Of a stretch of DNA of 64,000 nucleotides, positions 36,804 to 46,117 are shown in pieces; within the stretch, counting starts at the first letter, position 1, and every line of letters begins with the position of its first letter. The notes under the pieces were generated by a model. It was not told the DNA's origin, did no database searches, and saw nothing but the letters and a program-made list of their open reading frames with translations. Made by a program: the position numbers and the translations under genes. The DNA comes from Enterococcus sp. BWR-S5 (lineage in GTDB: Bacteria > Bacillota > Bacilli > Lactobacillales > Enterococcaceae), in the NCBI RefSeq assembly GCF_016745255.1, contig NZ_JADOEQ010000012.1, forward strand, positions 96,038 to 160,037, in the 5' to 3' direction.

Positions 36804-36855
36804 ATTGACCTAACAGGTAAATGAGGTTATAATTAAATTTACCTGTTAGGTCAAT
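36804..36855 (+). promoter_or_regulatory. TetR operator over a consensus promoter
   Basis: Perfect 19-bp inverted repeat: ATTGACCTAACAGGTAAAT (36804-36822) and ATTTACCTGTTAGGTCAAT (36837-36855), spacer 14. Promoter TTGACC (36805-36810), 17 bases, TATAAT (36828-36833) lies wholly inside it, so a bound repressor would block RNA polymerase. Confidence 0.85.
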
Positions 36856-36905
36856 CGTTGGTTAACCATTCAGTATAGTTGTTTTAAAGAGGAGTTGAGT
36901 AGTCT

Positions 36906-37523
36906 ATGATGATTGAGAAGCTAGAAAAAGAAAGGCGATTACTTTTGATAAATGCTGCGCTCGAAGAGTTTTCAGTAAAGGGGTATGACAAGGCTTCAAC
37001 AAATAGTATTGCGAAAGAAGCCGGCTTATCCAAAGCATTAATGTTTCATTATGTGAAAAATAAGGAAGCACTGTTTCTGTATCTGGTTGATTATTGTACA
37101 GAGCGTATCAACAAAGACTATACACAAAAAATGAACAATAACGAAAAAGATATTTTTGAGCGATTAAAGCAATCGTATCTTCTGCAAATAGAGTTAAGAA
37201 AGACTTATCCTTGGATTTTCGAATTTAACGAGTTGGCTGCAGTAACGAAATCTGAACCCATCAATGAGAAGCTGAGGGAGAAAACGGCGCAAGGAAATGG
37301 TTGCTTTGAAGAGCTGTTTGAATCTATTGATGAAACGAAATTCTGTCAGGAGCTGTCAGTTGAGAGATGCAAAGAGTTAATATTCTGGAGCAATATTGGT
37401 TTTACCGAGCAGCAGCTGCTAAAGATTAAGGGAACTGAGCGAGGAACTATTGACTATGATGGAATCATTCAGGAAATTGACCAGTATTTTACTGACCTGA
37501 AAACAATTTTTTATAAAGCATAG
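36906..37523 (+). CDS. TetR/AcrR-family regulator
   Basis: 205 residues. N-terminal HTH: LLINAALEEFSVKGYDKAST, NSIAKEAGLSKALMFHYVKN, KEALFLYLVDYC. The C-terminal ligand domain is divergent. The perfect palindrome over its own promoter implies autorepression, and the next gene (M23 peptidase-like) starts 20 bases after the stop, so both are controlled together. Ligand unknown. Confidence 0.85.
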   Translation: MMIEKLEKERRLLLINAALEEFSVKGYDKASTNSIAKEAGLSKALMFHYVKNKEALFLYLVDYCTERINKDYTQKMNNNEKDIFERLKQSYLLQIELRKTYPWIFEFNELAAVTKSEPINEKLREKTAQGNGCFEELFESIDETKFCQELSVERCKELIFWSNIGFTEQQLLKIKGTERGTIDYDGIIQEIDQYFTDLKTIFYKA

Positions 37524-37542
37524 GATGAATGGAGGGAGAAGT

Positions 37543-38229
37543 ATGGAACGAGCACCGGTAGTTATTGAGTTTCCGTTACGAGGGGAATGGCAGGCGCCTA
37601 CAACCCCAAAGAAGCAGATTCCAAGTCATGGTACCAATCGATTGGGATTAAGATATGCCTTTGATTTTTTACAGGTTAATTATAAGAAACGTTCAACTCC
37701 TTTTCATCGTCTCAGTGCCATACGCTATTTTTTGTTTGGCGTTCCTTTGAAGGACTGCTATTGTTGGGGTGAGCCGATTTACGCTCCCTGTGATGGAAAA
37801 GTGGTCATGTTGGAAGATGGAATTCGCGAAAGAAAAATTGTCCACTGGTTTGTCGACTCGATGATTGCAATAAAAAATGCTTTATTTTTTAATGAAGAGA
37901 AAGATGCTCATAGTAAAATCGCTGGAAATTATGTCGTAATCAACTATGGAAAAGATGGTTATATGGCATTTGCTCATTTACAAAAGGATTCGATTGCCGT
38001 AACTCTTAATCAGGAAATTAAAAAGGGCGATTATCTAGGAAAAGTTGGCCATTCGGGTAATTCGACAGCTCCCCATCTCCATTTTCAGCTTATGGATAGT
38101 CAGGATATTGCCCACTCCCAAGGTATTCCTTGTTTATTTGAGCAATACGAGGTGTATCAAAACGATGGCTGGCAGATGGTATACAACCAGATGCCGTCTG
38201 AAACAGATAGAATCAGATTTATTAAATAA
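37543..38229 (+). CDS. M23-family (LytM-like) metallopeptidase domain protein without signal peptide
   Basis: 228 residues from ATG 37543 (GGAGGGAG upstream). M23 fold: HGTNRLGLRYAFDF (first metal ligands His and Asp), GEPIYAPCDGKVVM, GNYVVINYG, YMAFAHLQKDSI, IKKGDYLGKVGHSGNSTAPH and LHFQL (HxH). Known relatives cut peptidoglycan cross-bridges, but no signal peptide or membrane helix is present, so either export is non-classical or the target is inside the cell. Regulated with the TetR gene. Confidence 0.8.
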   Translation: MERAPVVIEFPLRGEWQAPTTPKKQIPSHGTNRLGLRYAFDFLQVNYKKRSTPFHRLSAIRYFLFGVPLKDCYCWGEPIYAPCDGKVVMLEDGIRERKIVHWFVDSMIAIKNALFFNEEKDAHSKIAGNYVVINYGKDGYMAFAHLQKDSIAVTLNQEIKKGDYLGKVGHSGNSTAPHLHFQLMDSQDIAHSQGIPCLFEQYEVYQNDGWQMVYNQMPSETDRIRFIK

Positions 38230-38309
38230 TACCAGCAAGCAACTACTTCATTGCTCTGCGTGTCAAATTATGATACATTCTAATAATCGATTTTTTTAGG
38301 AGGGATAAG

Positions 38310-38837
38310 ATGGTTCGTAAAATTGAAGTAGTTTCCTATGATTCACTATGGCCAAAAAAGTTTGAGGAGGAGAAGGATCGATTGATGGCAGTTCTTCCTG
38401 AACAGCTGGTCGTTCAAGTGCTGCATATTGGCAGTACCTCAGTTCCTGGATTGGCGGCCAAGCCGATTATAGATATTTCTCTAGTTGTTAGTGAGATTAG
38501 TGAGCTGGATAATTATCAAGATGCTTTGTCGTCGTTAGGCTATGAAAGCTGGGGAGAATATGGTCTGCCGGGACGCAGGTATTTTCCCAAGGGTGGAGAT
38601 ACACGCACACATCAAATTCACGCCTATCAATATGATAATCTGTCTGAGCTGGGCCGACATGTTGCTTTCCGAGATTACTTGCGTGTACATCCGGAGATTG
38701 CTGAGGAATACGCACGTATAAAAGTTCATGCAGCCGCTGCTCATCCAACAGATATTGACGGTTACTGTGACTATAAAGATGAGTTTGTGAAAAATATAGA
38801 AAAAGAAGCGTTGAAATGGCTTTGGCAAAATAAATAA
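38310..38837 (+). CDS. GrpB / UPF0157 family protein
   Basis: 175 residues. Family pattern: VVSYDSLWPKKFEEEKDRL, then HIGSTSVPGLAAKPIIDISL, LPGRRYFPKG and a HQIHAYQ stretch. The fold is nucleotidyltransferase-like; no accepted biochemical function. AGGAGGGAT precedes the ATG. Confidence 0.85.
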   Translation: MVRKIEVVSYDSLWPKKFEEEKDRLMAVLPEQLVVQVLHIGSTSVPGLAAKPIIDISLVVSEISELDNYQDALSSLGYESWGEYGLPGRRYFPKGGDTRTHQIHAYQYDNLSELGRHVAFRDYLRVHPEIAEEYARIKVHAAAAHPTDIDGYCDYKDEFVKNIEKEALKWLWQNK

Positions 38838-38998
38838 CAATTGTTTGAAAAATAGTATCTTTGTATCTGTCAAGGTCTTTGATTACAAATATTAAGCTTT
38901 GTTTACGTCCTGCAATAAATCTAGAATTTTTAAAAAAAGGGTGCTATACTTTTCACAAGCTTGAAGCTTAACTACTTATAAAGGTGGCACCCATATCT

Positions 38999-39505
38999 AT
39001 GACAGAAAAATGGACTGAAGATAAAGAATATATGTCTTATGTAGAAGATTTATTGGCAACTGAGGAAGTGCAAAGGTTAGGAAATTATATTCAACATATG
39101 AATTCGACACGTTTAGAACATTCCATCAGTGTTTCTTATTACAGTTACAAGCTGGCAAAAAAATGGAATGGTGATGCTCGTGCGACTGCCAGAGCAGGGT
39201 TGTTACATGACCTGTTTTACTATGACTGGCGTACAACAAAATTTGATGAGGGATCTCATGCTTACATGCATCCGAGAATCGCAGTGAAAAATGCGGAAAA
39301 GCTTACTGAGCTTTCTGATTTGGAGCGCGATATTATCATCAAACACATGTGGGGAGCAACGATTGCCCCGCCGAAATATAAAGAAAGCTACATTGTGACA
39401 ATGGTTGATAAATATTGTGCAATTAAAGAAGCATCGCTGCCGATTGTCTCAACAGTAAGAGGCAAATGGCTGCAACGCTTTAGCCGTAAAGAACCTGTCC
39501 AATAA
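38999..39505 (+). CDS. HD-domain protein
   Basis: 168 residues from ATG 38999 (AAAGGTGG upstream). HD phosphohydrolase ligands: RLEHSISVSYYSYKLAKKW (first His), GLLHDLFYYDW (HD pair), a later HPRIAVKNA, and VTMVDKYCAIKE (last Asp). Probably a metal-dependent phosphohydrolase; substrate unknown. Monocistronic with a terminator after it. Confidence 0.75.
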   Translation: MTEKWTEDKEYMSYVEDLLATEEVQRLGNYIQHMNSTRLEHSISVSYYSYKLAKKWNGDARATARAGLLHDLFYYDWRTTKFDEGSHAYMHPRIAVKNAEKLTELSDLERDIIIKHMWGATIAPPKYKESYIVTMVDKYCAIKEASLPIVSTVRGKWLQRFSRKEPVQ

Positions 39506-39514
39506 TGTGAATCG

Positions 39515-39553
39515 AACCAGAGCAGAGACCCCCTCTTCTGTTCTGGTTTTTTA
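39515..39553 (+). terminator. Rho-independent terminator
   Basis: Stem AACCAGAGCAGA / TCTGTTCTGGTT followed by T6. Confidence 0.8.
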
Positions 39554-39654
39554 TTTGCGCATGGATAATTTAGAAAAAAATGCGTGGTAGCTCCAAGGGT
39601 TATCAATTGTCTAACCATCAGCTTTATGCTAAATTAGAATCAATCAAATAGACT

Positions 39655-39712
39655 ATGATGGCGATGGTGTTCGCCGATAATTATTTATTTTTTGATAAAT
39701 TGATGACGCCTA
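39655..39712 (+). promoter_or_regulatory. Fluoride riboswitch (crcB motif)
   Basis: GGCGATGGTGTTCGCC with following GATAA, then GATAAATTGATGACGCCTAC: the two conserved halves of the crcB/fluoride aptamer. Its 3' strand CGCCTACC is also the 5' arm of the terminator at 39708-39750, so fluoride binding should prevent termination and switch on the CLC gene. Confidence 0.9.
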
Positions 39713-39750
39713 CCAAACAAGGGAGATTTCTCTCGTTTGGTAGGCGTTTT
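39708..39750 (+). terminator. Riboswitch-controlled terminator
   Basis: Perfect stem CGCCTACCAAAC / GTTTGGTAGGCG followed by TTTT, overlapping the end of the fluoride aptamer. Confidence 0.9.
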
Positions 39751-39779
39751 CATTTTGTTCAATGAGGGAGAGAAAGGCA

Positions 39780-41045
39780 ATGAAAAATAACAAAGTAGTA
39801 TTAACAACAATTTACATGGGAAAGTGGCTGCTTATTGCCCTAATTATCGGCAGTATCATGGGCACGCTATCTGCTTTCTTCTTAAATAGTCTGACCTGGG
39901 TATCAGCCTATCGCGGCACACATCCTTGGCTGCTGCTTCTGCTGCCAGTCAGTGGGGCTGTCTTTGCCTATCTTTATAGCCGCTATGGAAAAAATGCTGC
40001 CGGCGGAAACAATTTGGTCATCAGTCAGGCGAATGGCGGAGAAGAAAACATTCCGCTGCGCTTGATTCCACTGACTCTATTCGGCACAATTACGACTCAT
40101 TTATTTGGCGGTTCAGTTGGTCGTGAAGGGACAGCTGTTCAAATGGGCGGCGCAGCAGCTGATGCGGTAGGGAGAGTCTTTCGCTTATCTGGTTATGAAC
40201 GGGAAATTATTCTTATCGCCGGGATTAGTGCCGGCTTCAGTTCTGTATTCGGTACTCCTTTGGCTGGTACCATTTTTGGATTAGAAGTGCTGGCTTTAGG
40301 GAAGCTCCGTTCAGAAGCCATTTTTCCTAGTTTTTTCGCAGCCTTTTTTGCAAATATGGTAACAGAAATGTATGGCATTACTCATACACACTACAAAATG
40401 GGGGCCGTTCCTGAATGGACGGTTCAGGTTTTCTTGAAGCTGGCGATTGCCGGAATCTGCTTCGGCTTGATTGGCTGGGTATTTAGCCGATCCATTGTTT
40501 TTCTAAAGAAAACTTATAGCAACTGGGTATCAAATCCTGTTTTACGTAACTTTTTAGGCGGTGCAGTGGTGGTAGTCGCAGCATTGCTTCTGGGAACACA
40601 GCGGTATCTAGGTTTGAGTTTGCCGCTATTAAGTGATGCATTTTCAGGACAGGCTAGCCCTTTTGATTTTATTGGGAAATTGTTCTTCACAGTTCTATCA
40701 CTTGGGGCGGGGTATCAAGGCGGGGAAGTAACACCTTTGTTTGAAATCGGTGCCACCTTAGGGAGTACACTGGCGCCATTCCTTCAACTATCTGTACCTT
40801 TTTTAGCCGGATTAGGCTTTATTGGTGTTTTCTCCGGAGCAACTAATACACCGATTGCCTGCTTTATTATGGGAATTGAGCTGTTTGGTAGCCAGTCGGC
40901 CGTTTATCTTTTAATGATTTGTATTATCAGCTATATGTGTTCCGGAAACAGCGGAATCTATTCTGCACAGGAAAATGAGCTGGAAAAGGGGAGAGTCCTT
41001 TTACCTTTGTATGAAAGCTGGAAAAGCAAACAATCAAAGCATTAA
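39780..41045 (+). CDS. CLC-F fluoride/proton antiporter
   Basis: 421 residues from ATG 39780 (GAGGGAGAGAAAGG upstream). CLC fold with GGSVGREGTAVQMGGAAADA and GYQGGEVTPLFEIGATLGS, the loop form seen in the fluoride-exporting CLC-F clade rather than chloride CLCs. About ten or more membrane helices. The fluoride riboswitch directly upstream supports the assignment: it exports F- in exchange for protons. Confidence 0.9.
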   Translation: MKNNKVVLTTIYMGKWLLIALIIGSIMGTLSAFFLNSLTWVSAYRGTHPWLLLLLPVSGAVFAYLYSRYGKNAAGGNNLVISQANGGEENIPLRLIPLTLFGTITTHLFGGSVGREGTAVQMGGAAADAVGRVFRLSGYEREIILIAGISAGFSSVFGTPLAGTIFGLEVLALGKLRSEAIFPSFFAAFFANMVTEMYGITHTHYKMGAVPEWTVQVFLKLAIAGICFGLIGWVFSRSIVFLKKTYSNWVSNPVLRNFLGGAVVVVAALLLGTQRYLGLSLPLLSDAFSGQASPFDFIGKLFFTVLSLGAGYQGGEVTPLFEIGATLGSTLAPFLQLSVPFLAGLGFIGVFSGATNTPIACFIMGIELFGSQSAVYLLMICIISYMCSGNSGIYSAQENELEKGRVLLPLYESWKSKQSKH

Positions 41046-41108
41046 ACATAGGGGAATACTTTCAGCTCGTTTCTACTTGTGCTACACTAGGAGGGATGAG
41101 GTGAGAGG

Positions 41109-41384
41109 ATGAAAGAATATCAATATCCACTAGATTTAGATTGGACGACAGACGAGATGGTCATTGTGACAAATCTTTGGTCTGCTTTGGAGCAGGCAAA
41201 TGAGTCAGGTATCCAAACAACAGATTTCCTTGATGCGTACAAAAAGTTCAAACAGGTGGTAAAAAGCATTGGTGAGGAAAAACGCTTAGGAAATGAATTT
41301 GAGAAAGCATCCGGTTATTCTTTGTATCGAACAGTACAGGAAGCAAAGAAAAAGGAAACGGGCAGATTAAAGATAGGAGGCTAA
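41109..41384 (+). CDS. UPF0223 family protein
   Basis: 91 residues, acidic helical. The pattern YQYPLDLDWTTDEMVIVTNL and SLYRTVQEAKK are typical of UPF0223 (B. subtilis YktA). Function unknown. Its stop overlaps the start of the inositol monophosphatase gene (TAATG), the same pairing as yktA-yktC neighbours in other Firmicutes. A likely promoter (TTTCAG, 17 bases, TACACT) lies about 50 bases upstream. Confidence 0.8.
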   Translation: MKEYQYPLDLDWTTDEMVIVTNLWSALEQANESGIQTTDFLDAYKKFKQVVKSIGEEKRLGNEFEKASGYSLYRTVQEAKKKETGRLKIGG

Positions 41385-42169
41385 TGGAGATGCAGCTTGT
41401 AAATGTTGAGGAAGTAAAAAATTGGTTGAATGATGCCGGAGAATTTATTAAAACCAGTTTAAACAATACATTGGAAATCAAAGAAAAGTCCAATCGTACA
41501 GATTTAGTGACGAATATCGATGAAGAAACGCAACAGCTTTTGATTAATAAAATTCAAGAGGTCTATCCAAACGATAAGATATTAGGAGAAGAAACTGGGT
41601 ATAACACAATCGACTCCATGTCCGGACGTGTCTGGATTATCGATCCAATTGATGGGACGATGAATTTTGTGATGGAGCAAGAAAATTTTTGTATCATGCT
41701 GGGCATCTTTGAAGATGGTATTGGTAAGCTGGGTTTTATCTATGACGTCATGGCGGGAGAACTTTATTGGGGCGGTAAAGAGCTTGGTGTATTCAGAAAT
41801 GATGAGAAGCTACAACAGCCTGAGTCTTCCAAGCTGAATGAAGGTCTGTTAGGCTTTAATGCATATATGTTCGGTGAAAATATTCATGGCTCTAAAGAAG
41901 TGGCAAATGCCAGCATGGGCATTCGTGTCAGCGGCTGTGCCGGTTTGGAAATGATTGCCTTATTGAAGGGCAATCATATTGGGTATATTTCTAATCTTGC
42001 CCCTTGGGATTATGCGCCCGGGATGGCCTTAATTGAAGTGTTCGGCTTCCATGCAACAACACTGACTGGAGGAGCATTGTCCTTTGATGAACGAGAATAT
42101 TTTGTCGCAGCTCAGCCGGAAACACATAAAGAAATCGTAGAAATGTTCAAAAAAACAGGCAACTTTTAG
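41384..42169 (+). CDS. Inositol monophosphatase family protein
   Basis: 261 residues; ATG overlaps the UPF0223 stop and AGGAGG is 4 bases upstream. Li-sensitive phosphatase motifs: ILGEETGY, VWIIDPIDGTMNFVMEQENF (metal ligands) and NLAPWDYAPGMALIE. Hydrolyses inositol monophosphate or related sugar/nucleotide phosphates; the physiological substrate in this lineage is not certain. Confidence 0.9.
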   Translation: MEMQLVNVEEVKNWLNDAGEFIKTSLNNTLEIKEKSNRTDLVTNIDEETQQLLINKIQEVYPNDKILGEETGYNTIDSMSGRVWIIDPIDGTMNFVMEQENFCIMLGIFEDGIGKLGFIYDVMAGELYWGGKELGVFRNDEKLQQPESSKLNEGLLGFNAYMFGENIHGSKEVANASMGIRVSGCAGLEMIALLKGNHIGYISNLAPWDYAPGMALIEVFGFHATTLTGGALSFDEREYFVAAQPETHKEIVEMFKKTGNF

Positions 42170-42324
42170 AGAAAAAGACGTGTATTTACAAAAAAAACAG
42201 TACATAGTCTAAGGTTTTCATTGTTTATGAAAACTTTAGACTATATTTCATGAAAAAAATTTGTTATAATAAACAGTCGGATTTAGATGAACAGGCACAG
42301 TAAGCAATGGATAAGGAGCAAACA

Positions 42325-44166
42325 ATGGTAAATTATAGAAATGATATCCGTAACGTCGCAATTATTGCCCACGTTGACCACGGAAAAACAACCCTAGTAG
42401 ACGAATTACTGAAGCAATCAGATACTTTAGATGGACACACGCAATTACAAGAGCGTGCGATGGATTCCAATGCAATTGAAAAAGAGCGCGGAATCACAAT
42501 TTTGGCGAAAAACACAGCTGTTGATTATCAAGGAACACGAATCAATATCATGGATACACCAGGACACGCGGACTTCGGTGGTGAAGTTGAGCGTATCATG
42601 AAAATGGTTGATGGTGTTGTTTTGGTTGTCGATGCCTATGAAGGTACAATGCCGCAAACACGTTTTGTATTGAAAAAAGCGTTGGAGCAACACTTAACAC
42701 CAATCGTTGTTGTAAACAAAATCGATAAGCCTTCTGCACGCCCTGAGCATGTAGTTGATGATGTATTGGAATTATTTATCGAGCTAGGTGCAGATGAAGA
42801 TCAGCTGGAATTCCCGGTTATCTACGCTTCTGCAATCAATGGAACATCAAGTATTTCAGATGATCCAGCGAATCAAGAAAAAACGATGAGCCCGCTCTTT
42901 GATACAATCATTGAACATATTCCTGCTCCTATTGATAATAGTGATGAGCCTCTGCAATTCCAAGTATCACTACTGGACTATAACGATTATGTTGGACGTA
43001 TCGGTATTGGTCGTGTATTCCGTGGAACAGTGAAGGTTGGCGATCAGGTTGCGTTGATGAAACTTGACGGCAGCGTGAAGAAATTCCGTGTAACGAAATT
43101 ATTTGGTTTCTTTGGCTTGCAGCGTCTTGAAATTCAAGAAGCAAAAGCCGGTGACTTAATTGCCGTTTCAGGAATGGAAGATATCTTTGTTGGTGAAACG
43201 GTAACACCGATTGACCATCAGGATGGTTTGCCAATTTTGCATATCGACGAACCAACACTACAAATGACTTTCTTAGTAAATAACTCTCCGTTTGCCGGAA
43301 GAGAAGGTAAATTTGTTACTTCTAGAAAAATTGAAGAACGTTTGATGTCTCAACTGCAAACAGATGTTTCTTTACGCGTTGATCCAACAGACTCTCCGGA
43401 TGCTTGGACTGTATCAGGTCGTGGTGAGCTTCACTTGTCTATTCTTATTGAGAATATGCGTCGTGAAGGCTACGAGCTGCAAGTATCTCGTCCGGAAGTT
43501 ATCGAACGTGAAATTGAAGGCGTAAAATGTGAGCCGTTCGAACGTGTGCAAATCGATACACCGGAAGAATATATGGGCAGCATTATTGAGTCATTGAGCC
43601 AACGTAAAGGTGAAATGCAAGACATGATTCATACTGGAAACGGACAAATCCGTCTGATTTTCTTGGCACCTGCACGTGGATTGATTGGTTACACAACAGA
43701 GTTCCTTTCTATGACAAGAGGATACGGCATCATGCACCACACCTTCGACCAATATCTACCGATGATTCAAGGAACGATTGGTGGACGTCATCAAGGTGCA
43801 TTGGTTTCAATTGATACCGGTAAAGCAACAACATACAGTATCATGAGTATTGAAGAACGTGGAACAGTATTCGTTGAGCCTGGTACAGAAGTGTATGAAG
43901 GTATGATTATCGGTGAAAATAACCGTGACAATGATTTAACTGTTAACATTACAAAAGCGAAACAAATGACGAATGTCCGTTCAGCGAATAAGGATCAGAC
44001 TTCTGTTATCAAACGTCCTAAGCTATTGACGTTGGAAGAATCATTAGAGTTTCTAAATGAAGATGAGTATTGTGAAGTAACACCTGAAAGTATTCGTCTA
44101 CGTAAACAGATTCTGAACAAAAACGAACGTGAAAAAGCAAGTAAGAAAAAGAAAAAAGCTGATTAA
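42325..44166 (+). CDS. typA: Translational GTPase TypA/BipA
   Basis: 613 residues from ATG 42325, the family's usual length; AAGGAG sits 6 bases upstream, whereas the in-frame ATG 42307 has none. GTPase motifs [16 protein letters not shown] (G1), RGITI (G2), [15 protein letters not shown] (G3) and [10 protein letters not shown] (G4), then EF-G-like domains and the TypA-specific C-terminus. Binds ribosomes and helps assembly and stress growth. Strong terminator after it. Confidence 0.97.
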   Translation: MVNYRNDIRNVAIIAHVDHGKTTLVDELLKQSDTLDGHTQLQERAMDSNAIEKERGITILAKNTAVDYQGTRINIMDTPGHADFGGEVERIMKMVDGVVLVVDAYEGTMPQTRFVLKKALEQHLTPIVVVNKIDKPSARPEHVVDDVLELFIELGADEDQLEFPVIYASAINGTSSISDDPANQEKTMSPLFDTIIEHIPAPIDNSDEPLQFQVSLLDYNDYVGRIGIGRVFRGTVKVGDQVALMKLDGSVKKFRVTKLFGFFGLQRLEIQEAKAGDLIAVSGMEDIFVGETVTPIDHQDGLPILHIDEPTLQMTFLVNNSPFAGREGKFVTSRKIEERLMSQLQTDVSLRVDPTDSPDAWTVSGRGELHLSILIENMRREGYELQVSRPEVIEREIEGVKCEPFERVQIDTPEEYMGSIIESLSQRKGEMQDMIHTGNGQIRLIFLAPARGLIGYTTEFLSMTRGYGIMHHTFDQYLPMIQGTIGGRHQGALVSIDTGKATTYSIMSIEERGTVFVEPGTEVYEGMIIGENNRDNDLTVNITKAKQMTNVRSANKDQTSVIKRPKLLTLEESLEFLNEDEYCEVTPESIRLRKQILNKNEREKASKKKKKAD

Positions 44167-44187
44167 TCAGATAAGAATAACCAGAAG

Positions 44188-44229
44188 CAGTACAGTTTGG
44201 GCTAATCGCCCGCTGTACTGTTTTTTTAT
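44188..44229 (+). terminator. Rho-independent terminator of typA
   Basis: CAGTACAG, inner GGGC / GCCC, CTGTACTG, followed by T8. Confidence 0.85.
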
Positions 44230-44438
44230 TACATTAAAAAGAGATAGTTCACATTAATACTGTGGGGGATGTTGTTGAGGGAAACAACTGTCACTCGGCA
44301 CCTATTACAAGCTATTGACTTAATAGTTGTTGTATAGCACTATAGTAACGAATAGTTAAAAAGGTAGAAGACGTGTGCTGTTTCTTTTATAGAAGATATA
44401 AGCTGCGGCTGATTAAAGGAAAAAGGAATGAATGATGG

Positions 44439-44894
44439 ATGGATAAACTTATGCTAAAAAGATTTTGTGGTGAAGAAGCCTATCCAATAAAAAAGGCAGT
44501 CTGGTATATTCTTGATGGAGATGGGACATGGGATGATCCCTACTCTTTATGGCTAGAAATAGAATGTGATGCGGGTGAAAACTTAAATGAAGATACCATA
44601 ATCTTAGAGGCTAAACCAAAATTAGATATCTCTTTTCATGCGTTAAATCTCAAGGAAGAAGAGCTGCAACCTGGCTTCGTTCTGCTGTTTGAGAATGAAG
44701 AAGAGGACAGTGAAGCCTTATTGTATTATTGTGACCATCAACCCACAAAAAATAATCGAATGGAAGTATTGGAAAGAACGGGTGATACTCTATTGATTAA
44801 GATTACCGCAGAAACGATGGATGTGAACTACTATGATGGGTCAAAGCCGGATAATAAAATTGAGTTGACTACATGGTTTCAGTTTAGAGGATAA
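44439..44894 (+). CDS. Hypothetical acidic cytosolic protein
   Basis: 151 residues, very acidic, no signal or membrane helix. It contains KKAVWYILDGDGTWDDPYSL, WLEIECDAGENLNED, and ends IELTTWFQFRG. A 270 bp gap without genes separates it from typA. The start is uncertain: ATG codons at 44434, 44439 and 44451 are possible behind AAAAAGGAATG. It resembles immunity-type or DUF proteins in composition, but I cannot name it. Confidence 0.55.
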   Translation: MDKLMLKRFCGEEAYPIKKAVWYILDGDGTWDDPYSLWLEIECDAGENLNEDTIILEAKPKLDISFHALNLKEEELQPGFVLLFENEEEDSEALLYYCDHQPTKNNRMEVLERTGDTLLIKITAETMDVNYYDGSKPDNKIELTTWFQFRG

Positions 44895-45109
44895 GTGATT
44901 ATGCAAATGCCGTATAAAAATTTATATAAAAAGCGCACAGCGTGCATTGCTTAGAAAAGGAAAACAGCTAGTTTTGGCTCTGCCATTGAGAGTATTCAAT
45001 CTTGTTAAGCCATCATCTGTTTGCTTTTATCATGTTGTAATAAGTCTCTTTGAAGTAGAGAGGCAAACGACTATGTTATGATAAAGATAGAAAAAGGAGG
45101 GCGATAGCT

Positions 45110-45577
45110 ATGAAGCTCTATCAACGTGAAGCAAAGATATATTTCCAACAGGAGTTAGCGATAGATACTTCTATTTCAGAGGTTTGGCAGTTATTGACAA
45201 CAACTGCGGGGCTTGAAAAATGGTTTCCGGAGTTAAAAGCGGAGCAGCTGGCTGAAAAGAAAATTCTGACTTTTGAGGCAGATGGCTTCAAAGCTGACAT
45301 GGAAGTTTTGGCTTATGAGGAACCTGTACATTTTAAGATTATGTGGGATTCCGGTGAGGTCAGCTTTCGTCTGAAAGAGCTTCTGCCGCAGGAAACCCGT
45401 CTGGAATTTTTGGAGGTTTTACCAATGGACTTTCCCAATCTTTATCAGGATATTGCCGGTTGGCATTATGTGCTGAAGCGACTGAAGGCCGCCGCGGAAG
45501 GGAAGGAAGAGATATTTACTCCAGAATGTATCAAGCAGAAAGCGCAAGAGCTGGAAAGAATGATGAGAGAAAAGTGA
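45110..45577 (+). CDS. SRPBCC (AHSA1-like) domain protein
   Basis: 155 residues; AGGAGG upstream. START-like helix-grip pattern: QQELAIDTSISEVWQLLTTT, GLEKWFPELKAE, then IMWDSGEVSFRL and a long C-terminal helix (WHYVLKRLKAAAEG). Such proteins bind hydrophobic ligands or act with partners; ligand unknown. Single gene ended by a strong terminator. Confidence 0.8.
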   Translation: MKLYQREAKIYFQQELAIDTSISEVWQLLTTTAGLEKWFPELKAEQLAEKKILTFEADGFKADMEVLAYEEPVHFKIMWDSGEVSFRLKELLPQETRLEFLEVLPMDFPNLYQDIAGWHYVLKRLKAAAEGKEEIFTPECIKQKAQELERMMREK

Positions 45578-45593
45578 TAGGCTGGAAAAGAAG

Positions 45594-45633
45594 ACGTGAC
45601 GCGCTCGGAAAGAAAAAGCGCGTCACGTTTTTT
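45594..45633 (+). terminator. Rho-independent terminator
   Basis: Stem ACGTGACGCGC / GCGCGTCACGT followed by T5. It lies between convergent genes. Confidence 0.85.
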
Positions 45634-45655
45634 GTTAATGAAAAATATTTGTTTA

Positions 45656-46105
45656 TCATAGCTGCTGCTGTCGTTTGACAGCCATACGTTTCAGCAATTT
45701 TTCCACCATATTGGTAACCATAAAGCCGGCAGCGATTGAGCCGGCAGTCATAATCACAGTCATGGCGCTGTGCAATCCTGAAATATAGTTGTCTAAAACA
45801 AAGCTTCTGACTGCCTGGTAGGCTGGTCCGCCTGGAACCAAAGGCACTAAGCTGGGAATATTGAAGATAATTGTAGGCATCTTCTTTTTTCGAGAAAAAT
45901 AGATACTAAGCAGTCCAATGCAGAGGGCACTGAAAAAATTGGCAAATGCATCGCCAGTCTCCAGTTCTCGCGTTAGAATGAAAATCATCCATCCAATTGC
46001 TCCTGTAATACCACAAACATTTAAGGCTTTTCTTGGAATATTTGTAATGACTCCGAATGCTACAGTACCCAGATAACTATAGATAAACTGAAAAATAATA
46101 TTCAT
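45656..46105 (-). CDS. Threonine/serine exporter family, small subunit (YjjB-like)
   Basis: 149 residues with about four to five membrane helices; LVPLVPGGPAYQAVRSFVLD is the ThrE_2 signature. It starts 12 bases after the YjjP-like gene and together they equal one ThrE protein split in two. Confidence 0.85.
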   Translation of the reverse strand: MNIIFQFIYSYLGTVAFGVITNIPRKALNVCGITGAIGWMIFILTRELETGDAFANFFSALCIGLLSIYFSRKKKMPTIIFNIPSLVPLVPGGPAYQAVRSFVLDNYISGLHSAMTVIMTAGSIAAGFMVTNMVEKLLKRMAVKRQQQL

Positions 46106-46117
46106 GTATTGTTCTCC

